A stretch of 64,000 bases of DNA from Alphaproteobacteria bacterium (lineage in GTDB: Bacteria; Pseudomonadota; Alphaproteobacteria; Caulobacterales; Parvularculaceae), in the NCBI GenBank assembly GCA_030433215.1, contig JAUIMC010000015.1, positions 29,847-93,846 of the forward strand, given 5' to 3'. Below are positions 43,788 to 52,962 of this stretch, piece by piece (position 1 is the first letter of the stretch; the number at the start of each line of letters is the position of its first letter). The notes below the pieces were generated by a model. That model was not told the origin of the DNA, ran no database searches, and saw nothing but the letters and a program-made list of their open reading frames with translations. A program made the position numbers and the translations under genes.

Positions 43788-45746
43788 TTGAAATATATGG
43801 CGCATCTTGCAGCGGTGCTGCTGGTTCTGGTTTTTGCGCCCGCTTCGGCGCAGCCGCCGATTGAGCTTTATGGCGGCATGCCGTCCATGCGGTCGCTTGC
43901 AGTTTCTCCCGACGGAACGCGCGTGGCGTTTTTCCAGAATGACGGCGAACAGGATGTCGCGCTGGTCTACGACCTCGAAAGCAAAGAATATGTGGCCGCG
44001 CTCAATACGAGAGAGATCAAGGTCCAGCATCTTTATTTCGTGTCGCAGGATTATGTCATTTTGCGCGCGTCGGAAACAACGCGGGTTCGCGGCTATCGCG
44101 GCGAGTTCGAATTCTCCGCGGCCTTTTCCTGGAATCTGAAAAACGGCGACGCCCGGCAATTGCTTCGCTATGAAGACGACCTCTATCCCGCGCAGAGCGG
44201 CCTCGGACGCATTGTCGGCCGCTGGAAGGGAACCGATTACGTCTTCATGCCCGCCTATATGGGCCGGGACGCCACGGACCCTGATTTCGATCTCCTGCGG
44301 GTCGATCTGGACACAGGGCATGCCCGCACCCATGAACGCGGACGCCATGACACCATTGACTGGCTTGTCGCCGAAGACGGCGAGGTGATCGCCCGGGAAG
44401 ACTTTGACGACGAGGAAGACGTCTATTCCATCTGGCTCTATGAGGATGGCGACGACCGCAAGATTTTCGAAGTCGAAGCGAGCATCCCGCCCTTTTCGGT
44501 GCTGGGCGTAAAGGCGGACCGGTCTGCGCTTATTCTGTCGGCGGCGCACGGATCGACGAACCGCGACGTGATTATCGCGCTGACGCCGGATGGAAAGTTT
44601 TCCGAGCCGTTGTTTTCAAGGTCCGACGCGGATGTGGACTCTGTCATCACCAGCGGCAACCGCGTCGTGTACGGGGTGCGCTATTCCGGCCTCTATCCTT
44701 CCTATGAATTTTTCGATTCCGAATTGAGCCAGCTCATGTCCTCGGTCGAAGGGCTGTTTCCCTATTCGGCGGTGCGCGTCTCGGACTGGACCAGCGATTT
44801 TTCCAATCTCGTTCTCTATATCAGCGGCGGCGCGGCGGCGCCGGCCTATCACATGTTCGACGCCGGCGCCCGCCAGGTGTTGCGTTTCAGCAGCGCCTAC
44901 GCCGATCTGGCCGATGACGATGTCGGCACAGCGCAGCCCATGTATTACAAGGCGCGGGACGGCGAGAAGCTTTCCGGCATCTTGACGCTGCCGCCCGGCG
45001 CCGACCTGAAGGGAAACTACCCGACCGTCATCATGCCTCATGGCGGGCCGGCCGCTTACGACGCCGTCGGTTTCGACTGGAAGGCGCAGTTCTTTGCAAG
45101 CCGGGGCTATGCGGTGATCCAGCCGAATTTCCGCGGCTCCAGCGGTTTCGGGCGCAGTTTCGAGACGGCCGGTTATGGCGAATGGGGCCGCGGCGTCATG
45201 CAGCACGACATCACCGACGCCGTGAACGCTGCCATCAAGACCGGCATCGCCGATCCGGACCGCATCTGCATCGTCGGGGCGAGCTATGGCGGCTATGCGG
45301 CGCTGGCGGGCGGCGCTTTTACCCCTGACCTTTACAAATGCGTTGTGGCGATCGCGCCGATCTCCGATTTGCCGCGCATGATTTATGACGAGCGAAGCGA
45401 TCACGGGCACGATAGCTGGGCCGTCAGCTACTGGACCAACCTGATTGGCGATGTGCGCGCCGAACGCGACAAGCTGGATGAAATATCTCCGGCGAATTAC
45501 GCCGAGGCGTTTCAGGCGCCGGTTCTCCTGATCCACGGCAATGACGATACGGTCGTTCCCTATCGCCAGAGCCGGATCATGGAAGGCGCCCTGAAGCGCG
45601 CGGGCAAGGATGTGGAGCTGGTGAAGTTGCGGGGCGGGGATCACTGGTTCAGCACCAGTGAGATGCGTCTCGACACCCTGCGCGCCCTCGACGGCTTCGT
45701 CGACCGCCATATCGGCGGGGAGGCGATGACGGCGGTTTCTCCCTAA
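43788..45746 (+). CDS. Exported S9 family (prolyl oligopeptidase-type) peptidase
   Basis: The 652-residue precursor has a signal peptide (HLAAVLLVLVFAPASAQ), an N-terminal beta-propeller-like region (about 25-380) and a C-terminal peptidase domain with the nucleophile in GASYGGYAAL (about 504-513), aspartate in HGNDDTVVP (about 583) and histidine in GGDHWFS (about 616). It is expected to cleave peptides in the periplasm. TTG 43788 has GGGG nine bases upstream; ATG 43797 is an alternative that keeps the signal peptide. It is alone in its transcription unit. Confidence 0.88.
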   Translation: MKYMAHLAAVLLVLVFAPASAQPPIELYGGMPSMRSLAVSPDGTRVAFFQNDGEQDVALVYDLESKEYVAALNTREIKVQHLYFVSQDYVILRASETTRVRGYRGEFEFSAAFSWNLKNGDARQLLRYEDDLYPAQSGLGRIVGRWKGTDYVFMPAYMGRDATDPDFDLLRVDLDTGHARTHERGRHDTIDWLVAEDGEVIAREDFDDEEDVYSIWLYEDGDDRKIFEVEASIPPFSVLGVKADRSALILSAAHGSTNRDVIIALTPDGKFSEPLFSRSDADVDSVITSGNRVVYGVRYSGLYPSYEFFDSELSQLMSSVEGLFPYSAVRVSDWTSDFSNLVLYISGGAAAPAYHMFDAGARQVLRFSSAYADLADDDVGTAQPMYYKARDGEKLSGILTLPPGADLKGNYPTVIMPHGGPAAYDAVGFDWKAQFFASRGYAVIQPNFRGSSGFGRSFETAGYGEWGRGVMQHDITDAVNAAIKTGIADPDRICIVGASYGGYAALAGGAFTPDLYKCVVAIAPISDLPRMIYDERSDHGHDSWAVSYWTNLIGDVRAERDKLDEISPANYAEAFQAPVLLIHGNDDTVVPYRQSRIMEGALKRAGKDVELVKLRGGDHWFSTSEMRLDTLRALDGFVDRHIGGEAMTAVSP

Positions 45747-45777
45747 AGCCTGTCGCGGCGGGCGGCGCGCGCCTATA

Positions 45778-48267
45778 TTGCGGGTCGTGCCGTCAAAGAA
45801 ACCTTCATCTTCAAGCGCCTTGCCGCCCAAATTCGCCGACTGGTTCGCGTTGCGCGGCTGGCGCGCGCGCCCGCACCAGCTCGACTGTCTCGCGGCGGAC
45901 CGGGCGGGGCTGTCCTTTCTTCTGATCGCGCCCACGGGCGGGGGCAAGACGCTGGCCGGCTTCCTGCCGAGCCTCGTCGAACTCGACGAACGCCCGGCGG
46001 CGGAAAAAGGCAGGCTGCACACGCTTTACATATCGCCCCTGAAGGCGCTCGCCGTCGACATCGCCCGCAATGTCGCGGCGCCGGTCGCGGAGATGGGCCT
46101 CGACGTCTCCATCGAGACCCGCACCGGCGACACGCCCGCCGCGCGCCGCCAGCGCCAGAAATTCCGCCCGCCTGACATATTGATGACGACGCCGGAGAGC
46201 CTGTCGATCCTGCTCGCTTCGCCGGATGCGCGTGACTATTTCAAAGGCCTGAAGCGCGTCATCCTCGATGAGCTGCATGCGCTGATCCCGAACAAGCGCG
46301 GGCATCTGTTGTCGCTGGCCTTGGCGCGGCTGCGCGCGCTGGCGCCGGAGGTGCGGTTTTCGGGCCTGTCCGCGACGGTGCCCGACGCGAAGCCGCTGAT
46401 CGATTATCTGACGCCGCAACACAAAGACAACGCCAAATCCGCCAAACTCATTCGCGGCAAGTCCGGCGCGAAGCCTGTCGTGGATGTGCTGATGTCCGAG
46501 GAGCGCATCCCCTGGGCGGGCCATACGGGCCGCCATGCGTTTCAGGAAGTCTATGAACGCATTAGGGCCGCGAAGCTGACGCTGGTGTTCGTCAATACGC
46601 GTTCGCAGGCGGAAATCACTTTCGCTTCCTTATGGAAACTGAACGACGACAATCTCCCCATCGCGCTGCATCACGGCTCTCTTGAGGTCGACAGGCGGCG
46701 CAAGGTCGAAGCGGCGATGACAAGGGGAGAGTTGCGCGCGGTGGTGTGCACCTCGACTCTCGATCTCGGCATCGACTGGGGCGACGTCGATCTCGTCATC
46801 CAGATGGGCGCCCCGAAAGGCGCCTCGCGCCTGACCCAGCGGATCGGGCGCGCCAATCACCGCATGAATGAGCCGTCCGCCGCGCTGCTCGCGCCAGCGA
46901 ACCGCATGGAGGTGCTGGAATGCATCGCCGCCAAACAGGCGATCGAGGAAGGCGCGCTCGACGGCGACCCGCCGCGTAAAGGCACGCTCGATGTTTTGGC
47001 GCAGCACATTCTCGGCATGGCCTGCGCTGAGCCGTTCCGCGCCGACGATCTTTATGCGGAAATCCGCACAGCCTCGCCTTACGCCGATCTCCCGCGCAAG
47101 GATTTCGACGATGCGGTGGAGTTTGTCGCCACCGGCGGTTACGCGCTGAAGCGCTATGACCGCTATCGCCGCATCGTGAAAACGAAGGAGGGGACCTATC
47201 GCGTGCGCGACAAGCTCGCGATCCAGCAATACAAGATGAATGTGGGGACGATCACCGAAGCGGCGGAAATCAACATTCGCCTTGCAAGTTCGAAAGGCCC
47301 GAAACGGCCTGGCAGAAAGCTCGGAACCATCGAGGAATGGTTTTTCGAAACCATCAATATCGGCGATGCGTTTTATTTCGCCGGCGAGGTTTTGCGGCTT
47401 GAACGCATTCAGGGAAACGACGCTATCGTCACGCGCTCCAGCGCCGAGTCGCCGCGCCTGCCGAGCTGGGGCGGCAATAAATATCCGTGGTCGACCTATC
47501 TCGCGGATCGCGTGCGCCACATGCTTTACAATGTGGATGACTGGAAAGCCTATCCCGATCAGGTGCGCGACTGGCTCGAAAAACAGCGTGAAGTCGCGCG
47601 CATCCCGAAACCCGACGAGTTGCTGGTGGAAACCTTTCCCTATCACGGGCGGCATTTTCTGGTCTGTTATCCCTTCGAGGGCTGGCTCGCGCACCAAACG
47701 CTCGGCATGCTGGTGACGCGCCGCCTCGAACGCCTCGGCAAGCAACCCATCGGTTTCGTGCCGACGGAATATGCGCTTTCCGTCTGGTCGCGCCAGGACA
47801 TGTCGGATGTCGACATGACCGCGCTCTTCGATGAAGACATGCTCGGCGACGATCTCGAAGCCTGGACGGCGGAAGCCACCGTGATGAAACGCACGTTCCG
47901 AAATTGCGCGACCATCGCCGGGCTGATCGAAAAGAAATATCCGGGACAAGAGAAAACCGGGCGTCAGGTCTCATTCTCCGCCGACCTCATCTATGACGTG
48001 TTGCGCGAACATGAGCCGGATCATCTTCTCTTGCGCGCTGCGTGGGACGATGCGGCGGGCGGCTTCATGGATATTGCGCGCCTGCAATCGGTGCTGACCC
48101 GCGCGCGGGGCAGGGTGGTCGCGTCGCCTTTGGACCGCGTCTCGCCGCTCGCCGTCCCGGTGATGCTCGAGATCGGCCGCGAGGGCGTCGCGAAATCGGC
48201 CTCGGAGGAAATGCTGAAAGCCGCTTCGGACGAGTTGATCGCCACGGCGATGGGAGCGCCCCGCTAG
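45778..48267 (+). CDS. Ligase-associated DNA damage response DEXH-box helicase (Lhr-type)
   Basis: The 829-residue superfamily 2 helicase has Walker A APTGGGKT (about residues 51-58), Walker B ILDELHAL (about 162), motif III GLSATVPD (about 200) and motif VI QRIGRANHR (about 355), followed by the Lhr-core winged-helix and C-terminal domains. This subtype is known from clusters with an ATP-dependent ligase, an exonuclease and PdeM, the last of which is encoded at 49549. The start is uncertain: TTG 45778 or GTG 45787, neither with a clear ribosome site. Confidence 0.9.
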   Translation: MRVVPSKKPSSSSALPPKFADWFALRGWRARPHQLDCLAADRAGLSFLLIAPTGGGKTLAGFLPSLVELDERPAAEKGRLHTLYISPLKALAVDIARNVAAPVAEMGLDVSIETRTGDTPAARRQRQKFRPPDILMTTPESLSILLASPDARDYFKGLKRVILDELHALIPNKRGHLLSLALARLRALAPEVRFSGLSATVPDAKPLIDYLTPQHKDNAKSAKLIRGKSGAKPVVDVLMSEERIPWAGHTGRHAFQEVYERIRAAKLTLVFVNTRSQAEITFASLWKLNDDNLPIALHHGSLEVDRRRKVEAAMTRGELRAVVCTSTLDLGIDWGDVDLVIQMGAPKGASRLTQRIGRANHRMNEPSAALLAPANRMEVLECIAAKQAIEEGALDGDPPRKGTLDVLAQHILGMACAEPFRADDLYAEIRTASPYADLPRKDFDDAVEFVATGGYALKRYDRYRRIVKTKEGTYRVRDKLAIQQYKMNVGTITEAAEINIRLASSKGPKRPGRKLGTIEEWFFETINIGDAFYFAGEVLRLERIQGNDAIVTRSSAESPRLPSWGGNKYPWSTYLADRVRHMLYNVDDWKAYPDQVRDWLEKQREVARIPKPDELLVETFPYHGRHFLVCYPFEGWLAHQTLGMLVTRRLERLGKQPIGFVPTEYALSVWSRQDMSDVDMTALFDEDMLGDDLEAWTAEATVMKRTFRNCATIAGLIEKKYPGQEKTGRQVSFSADLIYDVLREHEPDHLLLRAAWDDAAGGFMDIARLQSVLTRARGRVVASPLDRVSPLAVPVMLEIGREGVAKSASEEMLKAASDELIATAMGAPR

Positions 48268-48351
48268 GGCCGCCGCATTTTCGGCCATCAGTTTGCAATA
48301 GCGAAAGCTTGCTATTAGCGTTTCTCCCAACGCACCGCCCAGGGGGGAATC

Positions 48352-49485
48352 ATGAAGAGCTTTGTCCGGTATTGTGCAATCTTGCTTGCATTGCTTGTGC
48401 AGCCTGTCCAGGCGAAGGGACCGGAAGAAGGGCCGTTCATCCTGCACCGGGCCTATAAAAGCATTTACAAGGGTGACAATTACGAGATTTTCCATCCGAA
48501 TTATGTCTGGGACCGGATTGATCCGCTCTGTTCGAGAAGTCTCTCCTTTCGCATTTCCGTCGTCTTTGACGTTCCCCCGGACCTCCAGCTGGACGAGGAA
48601 TATCTGACGAGAACCCTGTTCAGGGAAGGGCCGTTGCCGGACCTCGCGATCGACAGTTGTCCGAACGCCACTTCCATCTTTGCTCAGATTTATTTCAAGG
48701 ATAAGCCGCTGGGACGGAACTTCGAAATAACGTCGCCTACGCAAATCAAGCAACAAGGGCGTGAAAAAGAATTTGCGATCATCAGCATGCAACTTCGCGG
48801 CGTAGACAATCAGCTTCTGGGCGAGCGCTCTTATGAGTACATGAATTATTCCAACAAGATGCGCCTCAAGGAAAGCGTCAGTTATAACGATGTGATCGTC
48901 TATAACGAGAATGGCCTTAGAACGCCGGAACAGATCGCCGCGGAAGAAGACAGAAAACGCCAGCAACAGGCTTCGCGCCAGCGCGAAATAAACGATTCCG
49001 CGGCGCGCAATGCCTGGTTCGCCAAGGAGAAAGCGGCGTCGAACTGGCCGGGCGCGGACGACTGGATGATGGACATTTATATGATGGGCGGCCGTTCCAC
49101 CGCCGCCGCGCCGCCGCGCAGCGTTGAGCAGAACCGGGCCATGACATGGCCAGTCAATAGCTGGTTCGCCATCGCGGCGTATGTGGAGCTAAGCCATAAA
49201 AGATGCGGCGCGACGACGCCCAACGGCGCCTCTGAGGTCACCATAACAAGAGAAGATCAATATGGCGTGCAGACAGATTCCGTTACTATTCACGCCGACA
49301 GCTCGCTGGCCGGGCCTTATGTCGCCTTCCGCAACAATAATGGCGGGTATAACGCGCTTAACGTAATCGGGCTGAACCGCATCCAGAAGGGTTATGAGCC
49401 CATGTTCTCTCGCTGGTCCTGCGGCGGGGCGGAGCACGCCCGTTTCATCCGGGGCCTCGCCAAGTGGGACCGCGAGACCGACTAA
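48352..49485 (+). CDS. Exported protein of unknown function
   Basis: I do not recognise this 377-residue protein. It has a signal peptide (MKSFVRYCAILLALLVQPVQA), three or four cysteines in the mature part (near residues 62, 101 and 283, 366), a charged glutamine/arginine-rich helix around 206-225, and a C-terminal domain with several tryptophans. AGGGGGG six bases upstream supports ATG 48352. Its base composition appears less GC-rich than its neighbours, and it splits the ligase-associated helicase from pdeM, so it may be an insertion into that unit. Confidence 0.7.
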   Translation: MKSFVRYCAILLALLVQPVQAKGPEEGPFILHRAYKSIYKGDNYEIFHPNYVWDRIDPLCSRSLSFRISVVFDVPPDLQLDEEYLTRTLFREGPLPDLAIDSCPNATSIFAQIYFKDKPLGRNFEITSPTQIKQQGREKEFAIISMQLRGVDNQLLGERSYEYMNYSNKMRLKESVSYNDVIVYNENGLRTPEQIAAEEDRKRQQQASRQREINDSAARNAWFAKEKAASNWPGADDWMMDIYMMGGRSTAAAPPRSVEQNRAMTWPVNSWFAIAAYVELSHKRCGATTPNGASEVTITREDQYGVQTDSVTIHADSSLAGPYVAFRNNNGGYNALNVIGLNRIQKGYEPMFSRWSCGGAEHARFIRGLAKWDRETD

Positions 49486-49548
49486 GCGCGACGAAGCAGA
49501 TTCGGAAATCGCCTTCCGTTTTTCCGGGAAGCGGTTAAAAGAAACGCC

Positions 49549-50259
49549 GTGTCGTCTCATGCTGTCATCGCGATCAATGGCGAAAGCCTGACCCCCGATC
49601 CCCTCGGCGCGGCCTATTGGGCGCGTGAGGAGACGCTGATCGTTTCCGATCTTCACTTCGAGAAGGGCTCGAGCTTTGCGGCGCGGGGCGTCATGCTGCC
49701 GCCTTACGACACGCGCACCACCTTGATGCGGCTCGCCTCGCTCATCCGCAAATACCGCCCGCAGCGCGTCATCTCGCTGGGCGATGCGTTCCATGATGAA
49801 GACGCCGAAACGCGCATGGACGAGGAAGACGCCGCAACGCTCGCCGCACTGATGCGCGAGGCGGACTGGCTCTGGGTGCTCGGCAATCACGATCCCGAAC
49901 CCCCGGCGCGGTTTGCAGCGGCGACCGAACAGGCCGCGCGCATCGGCGCGCTCACCTTCGTCCATGAACCATCGGAGCGCGCGCGCCCCGGCGAGATCGC
50001 CGGACACCTTCACCCTTGCGCGCGCGTCGTGACAGAAGGGCGAACCTTGCGCCGGCGCTGTTTCGCGGCGAGCGAAACGCGGATGATCATGCCGGCCATG
50101 GGCGCCTATACGGGCGGGCTGAATATTCTCGATCGCGCTTACGCGCCGCTATTCTCCAGCCCTGTCGCCTGGGTCATGGGCGCCGACGGCGTCTATCCCA
50201 TTGGCTTTGAAAACCTCGCGCCGGATGTCGCCGGCGGCGCGCTCGGCAAGGCGAGCTGA
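49549..50259 (+). CDS. pdeM: Ligase-associated DNA damage response endonuclease PdeM
   Basis: The 236-residue calcineurin-like phosphoesterase has the metal-binding motifs SDLHFEKG (about residues 33-40), SLGDAFHD (about 76), GNHDPE (about 105) and GHLHP (about 141) in order. PdeM-type enzymes accompany Lhr-type helicases and ATP-dependent ligases in a DNA repair set. Translation begins with GTG 49549. The ligase and exonuclease genes are not in this window. Confidence 0.88.
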   Translation: MSSHAVIAINGESLTPDPLGAAYWAREETLIVSDLHFEKGSSFAARGVMLPPYDTRTTLMRLASLIRKYRPQRVISLGDAFHDEDAETRMDEEDAATLAALMREADWLWVLGNHDPEPPARFAAATEQAARIGALTFVHEPSERARPGEIAGHLHPCARVVTEGRTLRRRCFAASETRMIMPAMGAYTGGLNILDRAYAPLFSSPVAWVMGADGVYPIGFENLAPDVAGGALGKAS

Positions 50260-50568
50260 GACGCCCCAATAACGGGAGTCGCACGCCTGAAGATTCATCA
50301 CATCTGATGAATTCTTGCCGGAATCCCGCTTCCGGTGCGTAGTTATCCACGTCTTTCCATTCGGCCTTATCCTTCTTTCCGCGTCGAGCTGAGACCGGAG
50401 CAAAGGCGGAGCCCGCTTAAACAAGCGCCCCGCATGAAACAGCCATGAGGTCCTGACGGCGCCGTCTTCCGGGCGCGAAAGCGCGCCGGAAGAGGCTCTT
50501 TGACAATGTGGAGTTCTGCGCGCGGCCGGGCCTGTCGGTCTGGAAGCGCGCGCGCCGGCGGCGAAGGC
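50260..50568. other. 309-bp intergenic region with two adjacent inverted repeats
   Basis: After pdeM there is ATTCATCA-CATC-TGATGAAT (50293-50312), immediately followed by CCGGAA-TCCCGC-TTCCGG (50318-50335). Neither is followed by a T run. A lone DnaA-box-like TTATCCAC lies at 50343-50350. The remaining sequence up to the stop of the minus-strand gene at 50569 shows no gene. Confidence 0.5.
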
Positions 50569-51021
50569 TCAAACCGTCACGAGATCGGTGTGCGCGAAGC
50601 CCTTCGAATAATCGAGCACCGAAATCACCTCGGGCGTCACGCGATAAAGCGCGACGTCTTCGGGGTTCGGCGGCTCGAAGGGAATGTCTTTTTGTTCGGG
50701 ATAGCGGGCGAACATCAGCGCCATCGCTCTTTTGCCTTCCTCCATGTCGGTGATGCGCGCAGCGCGCGCCGCCATGGAAAGCCCCTTGATGTCCATCACC
50801 TGGTCCTCATCATGGTCGATGGTGATGGAGACCCGGTCGTCGCGGCCGAGATTGGCCGCTTTCTGGCTCTCGCTGCCGCATAGGAAGTATATCGTCAGAC
50901 CGTCATGGCCGTAGCCGACGGTGGTCGCCTGGGGCCAGCCGTCGGGCCGCAGGGTGGCGACGGTCATGATCCGGTGGTCGTTGAGGATGCCGAGAATCTG
51001 CTCCATGAGAGCCTTGTCCAT
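50569..51021 (-). CDS. Pyridoxamine 5'-phosphate oxidase family protein
   Basis: The 150-residue protein has the split-barrel pattern of the PNPOx-like family: NDHRIMTVATLRPDGWPQATTVGYGHDG (cited in parts; about residues 13-40), then IYFLCGSESQKAANL and DRVSITID. Small members of this family bind FMN, F420 or haem and are often of unknown function. ATG 51021 has GGAG seven bases upstream; the longer frame would run across the L36 promoter region. It is divergent from rpmJ. Confidence 0.85.
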   Translation of the reverse strand: MDKALMEQILGILNDHRIMTVATLRPDGWPQATTVGYGHDGLTIYFLCGSESQKAANLGRDDRVSITIDHDEDQVMDIKGLSMAARAARITDMEEGKRAMALMFARYPEQKDIPFEPPNPEDVALYRVTPEVISVLDYSKGFAHTDLVTV

Positions 51022-51217
51022 GGCCAGTCTCCGAGGGTAGCTGCGGGGAACAGGGTAAACGCTGCGCGGGGACGCGATTTTGACCTGGCTCAACGGGGCC
51101 GGGCTGAGTCGGCCGGGAAAGCCGCCGGACCGGGCGCGCCCTTGTTGACATATGGGCCCCATCTGGCTATTTCCCGCCGCTCTTCATTCACTCGAAAGCC
51201 CGGAAAGGCTGATCGTC

Positions 51218-51343
51218 ATGAAAGTCCGTTCGTCGCTCAAGTCCTTGAAAAACCGGCATAAAGACTGCCGCGTGGTGCGCCGCAAAGGCCGCGTCTATGT
51301 GATCAACAAGACCCAGCGCCGCTTCAAAGCGAAGCAGGCTTAA
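51218..51343 (+). CDS. rpmJ: 50S ribosomal protein L36
   Basis: The product is [17 protein letters not shown]... of 41 residues, the longer L36 form found in many alphaproteobacteria. It has only one cysteine, so the zinc ribbon of the short L36 is missing. ATG 51218 begins the conserved protein; upstream in-frame codons are not part of it. Confidence 0.96.
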   Translation: MKVRSSLKSLKNRHKDCRVVRRKGRVYVINKTQRRFKAKQA

Positions 51344-51411
51344 GGGCTTTTCACGCGCGCTCGCGCCAAATTTCCTTGGTTTTTAAGGGTTTAAAGATTA
51401 GGCTTTCGCGC

Positions 51412-51957
51412 ATGCGGAAGCCTTTTTGCATGCTTGTTGCGGCCCTGATCACCGCGAGCCCGGCGCTCGCGGATCAGACCGATCCGCGCCTCGACCAGCT
51501 TTTCGAGGAGCTCCGGGTGGGCGACGCCCGCCGGGCTGAGGAAAACACCGCGCGGATCATCGAAATCTGGTCGGATTCCCAGAGCGACACCGTGGATCTC
51601 CTCTATGAGCGGGCCAATCTCGCCGCCAATAACGGGGCCTTCGACCTCTCCCTGGCGCTGCTGGACCATATTGTCGGCCTCACGCCGAATTTCGCCCAAG
51701 GCTATGCGCTGAGGGGCTCGGTTCGCCTCGCCGCGGAGAATCGGGCGGGCGCCATTGAGGATTTCTCCAAGGTCCTCGAGCTCGAGCCGCGCCATTTCGA
51801 GGTCCGGACGACGCTGGCCGAGCTTCTGCTCGCCGGCGGGGAGCGCCGCGACGCCTATGAGATGTTCCAGAAGGCGCTCGAATGGAATCCCCATGACGAT
51901 TACGCCCGGCGCCAGGCGCGCGCGCTGCGCCGGGAAATCGACGGTCAAGAGATTTAG
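51412..51957 (+). CDS. Exported tetratricopeptide repeat protein
   Basis: The 181-residue precursor has a signal peptide (MRKPFCMLVAALITASPALA) and about three to four TPR units (ARGYALRGSVRLAAENRAGAI type helices, about residues 60-165). Such small periplasmic TPR proteins serve as scaffolds; no partner can be named. ATG 51412 starts the signal peptide, whereas the longer frame from 51376 would precede it with an unneeded leader. Confidence 0.82.
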   Translation: MRKPFCMLVAALITASPALADQTDPRLDQLFEELRVGDARRAEENTARIIEIWSDSQSDTVDLLYERANLAANNGAFDLSLALLDHIVGLTPNFAQGYALRGSVRLAAENRAGAIEDFSKVLELEPRHFEVRTTLAELLLAGGERRDAYEMFQKALEWNPHDDYARRQARALRREIDGQEI

Positions 51958-52084
51958 TTTTCCACACTGGGACTGTTCTGGCTTGGCCTTTCGGGCGAGC
52001 ATTTCTATTCCTTTGGGTTCGCGAATGACGGGCGCATCGTCCGTGTTCGGATGAATGTTCTCTAGACCCCGAAGGAGCGAACCA

Positions 52085-52351
52085 GTGGCGGACGGATCGG
52101 CGAGTGTTGAAGGCGCGACAACCATTGCAGCGGACCGGCTGCGCTCTATCATCGAGCGGGTCGAGCGGCTGGAAGAAGACAAGGCCGCGGTGTTGAACGA
52201 CATCAAGGAAGTCTACGCCGAAGCCAAAGGCGAGGGCTATGACGTCAAGACGCTCCGCCAGGTGGTGAAGATCCGCAAAATGGAAAAGTCTGACCGCCAG
52301 GAGCAGGAAGCGCTGCTCGACCTTTACCTGACCGCCATCGGCGAGGCGTAG
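52085..52351 (+). CDS. DUF2312 (UPF0335) family protein
   Basis: The 88-residue protein contains ADRLRSIIERVERLEEDKA, DIKEVYAEAKGEGYD and LRQVVKIRKM, the full signature of the alphaproteobacterial UPF0335 family, with a coiled-coil first half. Its function is unknown; GapR, a DNA-binding protein of Caulobacter that follows overtwisted DNA, belongs to this family, so a chromosome role is likely. GTG 52085 has AAGGAG at 52072-52077. Confidence 0.93.
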   Translation: MADGSASVEGATTIAADRLRSIIERVERLEEDKAAVLNDIKEVYAEAKGEGYDVKTLRQVVKIRKMEKSDRQEQEALLDLYLTAIGEA

Positions 52352-52422
52352 GCCGGGCTTGCTTTAAGCGCTGTCATTTCTTCCCGCTTCCGCTAAGCTT
52401 GATGCTTCGCGGGAGAGAAGCG

Positions 52423-52950
52423 ATGACGCTCGAAAACATCTATTATGTCAGTCAGACCGTGGCGGTCGCCGCGATCCTGATTTCGCTGATCGCGATCTGG
52501 CGCCAGCAGCGGCAGACCAACAAGATCGCCCGCGCCGACATGACCGAGCGCGTTCTCGGCAAGCTGTTCTCGATCATGGAGATCATGACGGCGGACCCGG
52601 TCCTCGCCAATCATTACGCCAAGCTGATCAAGGGGCAGGAGCCCGAAGACCCCGCCGTCGCGGCGCGCCTTGTCTGGTTCTTCTCGCTTATGCTTCAGTC
52701 GCACAACAGCAGTTTTTTCCTCTGGAAAGACCGGCTCACCGATGAGCGTTCTATCGGTCCGCACGACCAGACCATCCTTTTGCATCTGAAGACGCCGTTT
52801 TTCCGGACGGAATGGGAGCGGGTGAAAAAGCGCCGGACCTATCCCGACGATTATGTGAAGCATGTGGAGGCGCTGCGCGAAAAGGCGGGTCTCGTTCCCG
52901 CCGCGACCGCAGGGGCGGCGTCGCCGGCGCCCTCGGGCGAAAGCAATTAG
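52423..52950 (+). CDS. Membrane-anchored protein of unknown function
   Basis: The 175-residue protein has one N-terminal membrane helix (about residues 8-27, VSQTVAVAAILISLIAIW) followed by a soluble helical domain with FSLMLQSHNSSFFLWKDR and TEWERVKKRRTYPDDY, and an alanine/proline tail. I recognise the general type from marine bacteria but no function. GGAG upstream supports ATG 52423. It lies 12 bases before hrpB. Confidence 0.75.
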   Translation: MTLENIYYVSQTVAVAAILISLIAIWRQQRQTNKIARADMTERVLGKLFSIMEIMTADPVLANHYAKLIKGQEPEDPAVAARLVWFFSLMLQSHNSSFFLWKDRLTDERSIGPHDQTILLHLKTPFFRTEWERVKKRRTYPDDYVKHVEALREKAGLVPAATAGAASPAPSGESN

Positions 52951-52962
52951 CGGGCTTTCGCC

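Noticed and set aside
50343..50350. DnaA-box-like TTATCCAC, possible origin
   Set aside because: Only a single near-match with no AT-rich region or further boxes and no dnaA or other origin genes nearby.
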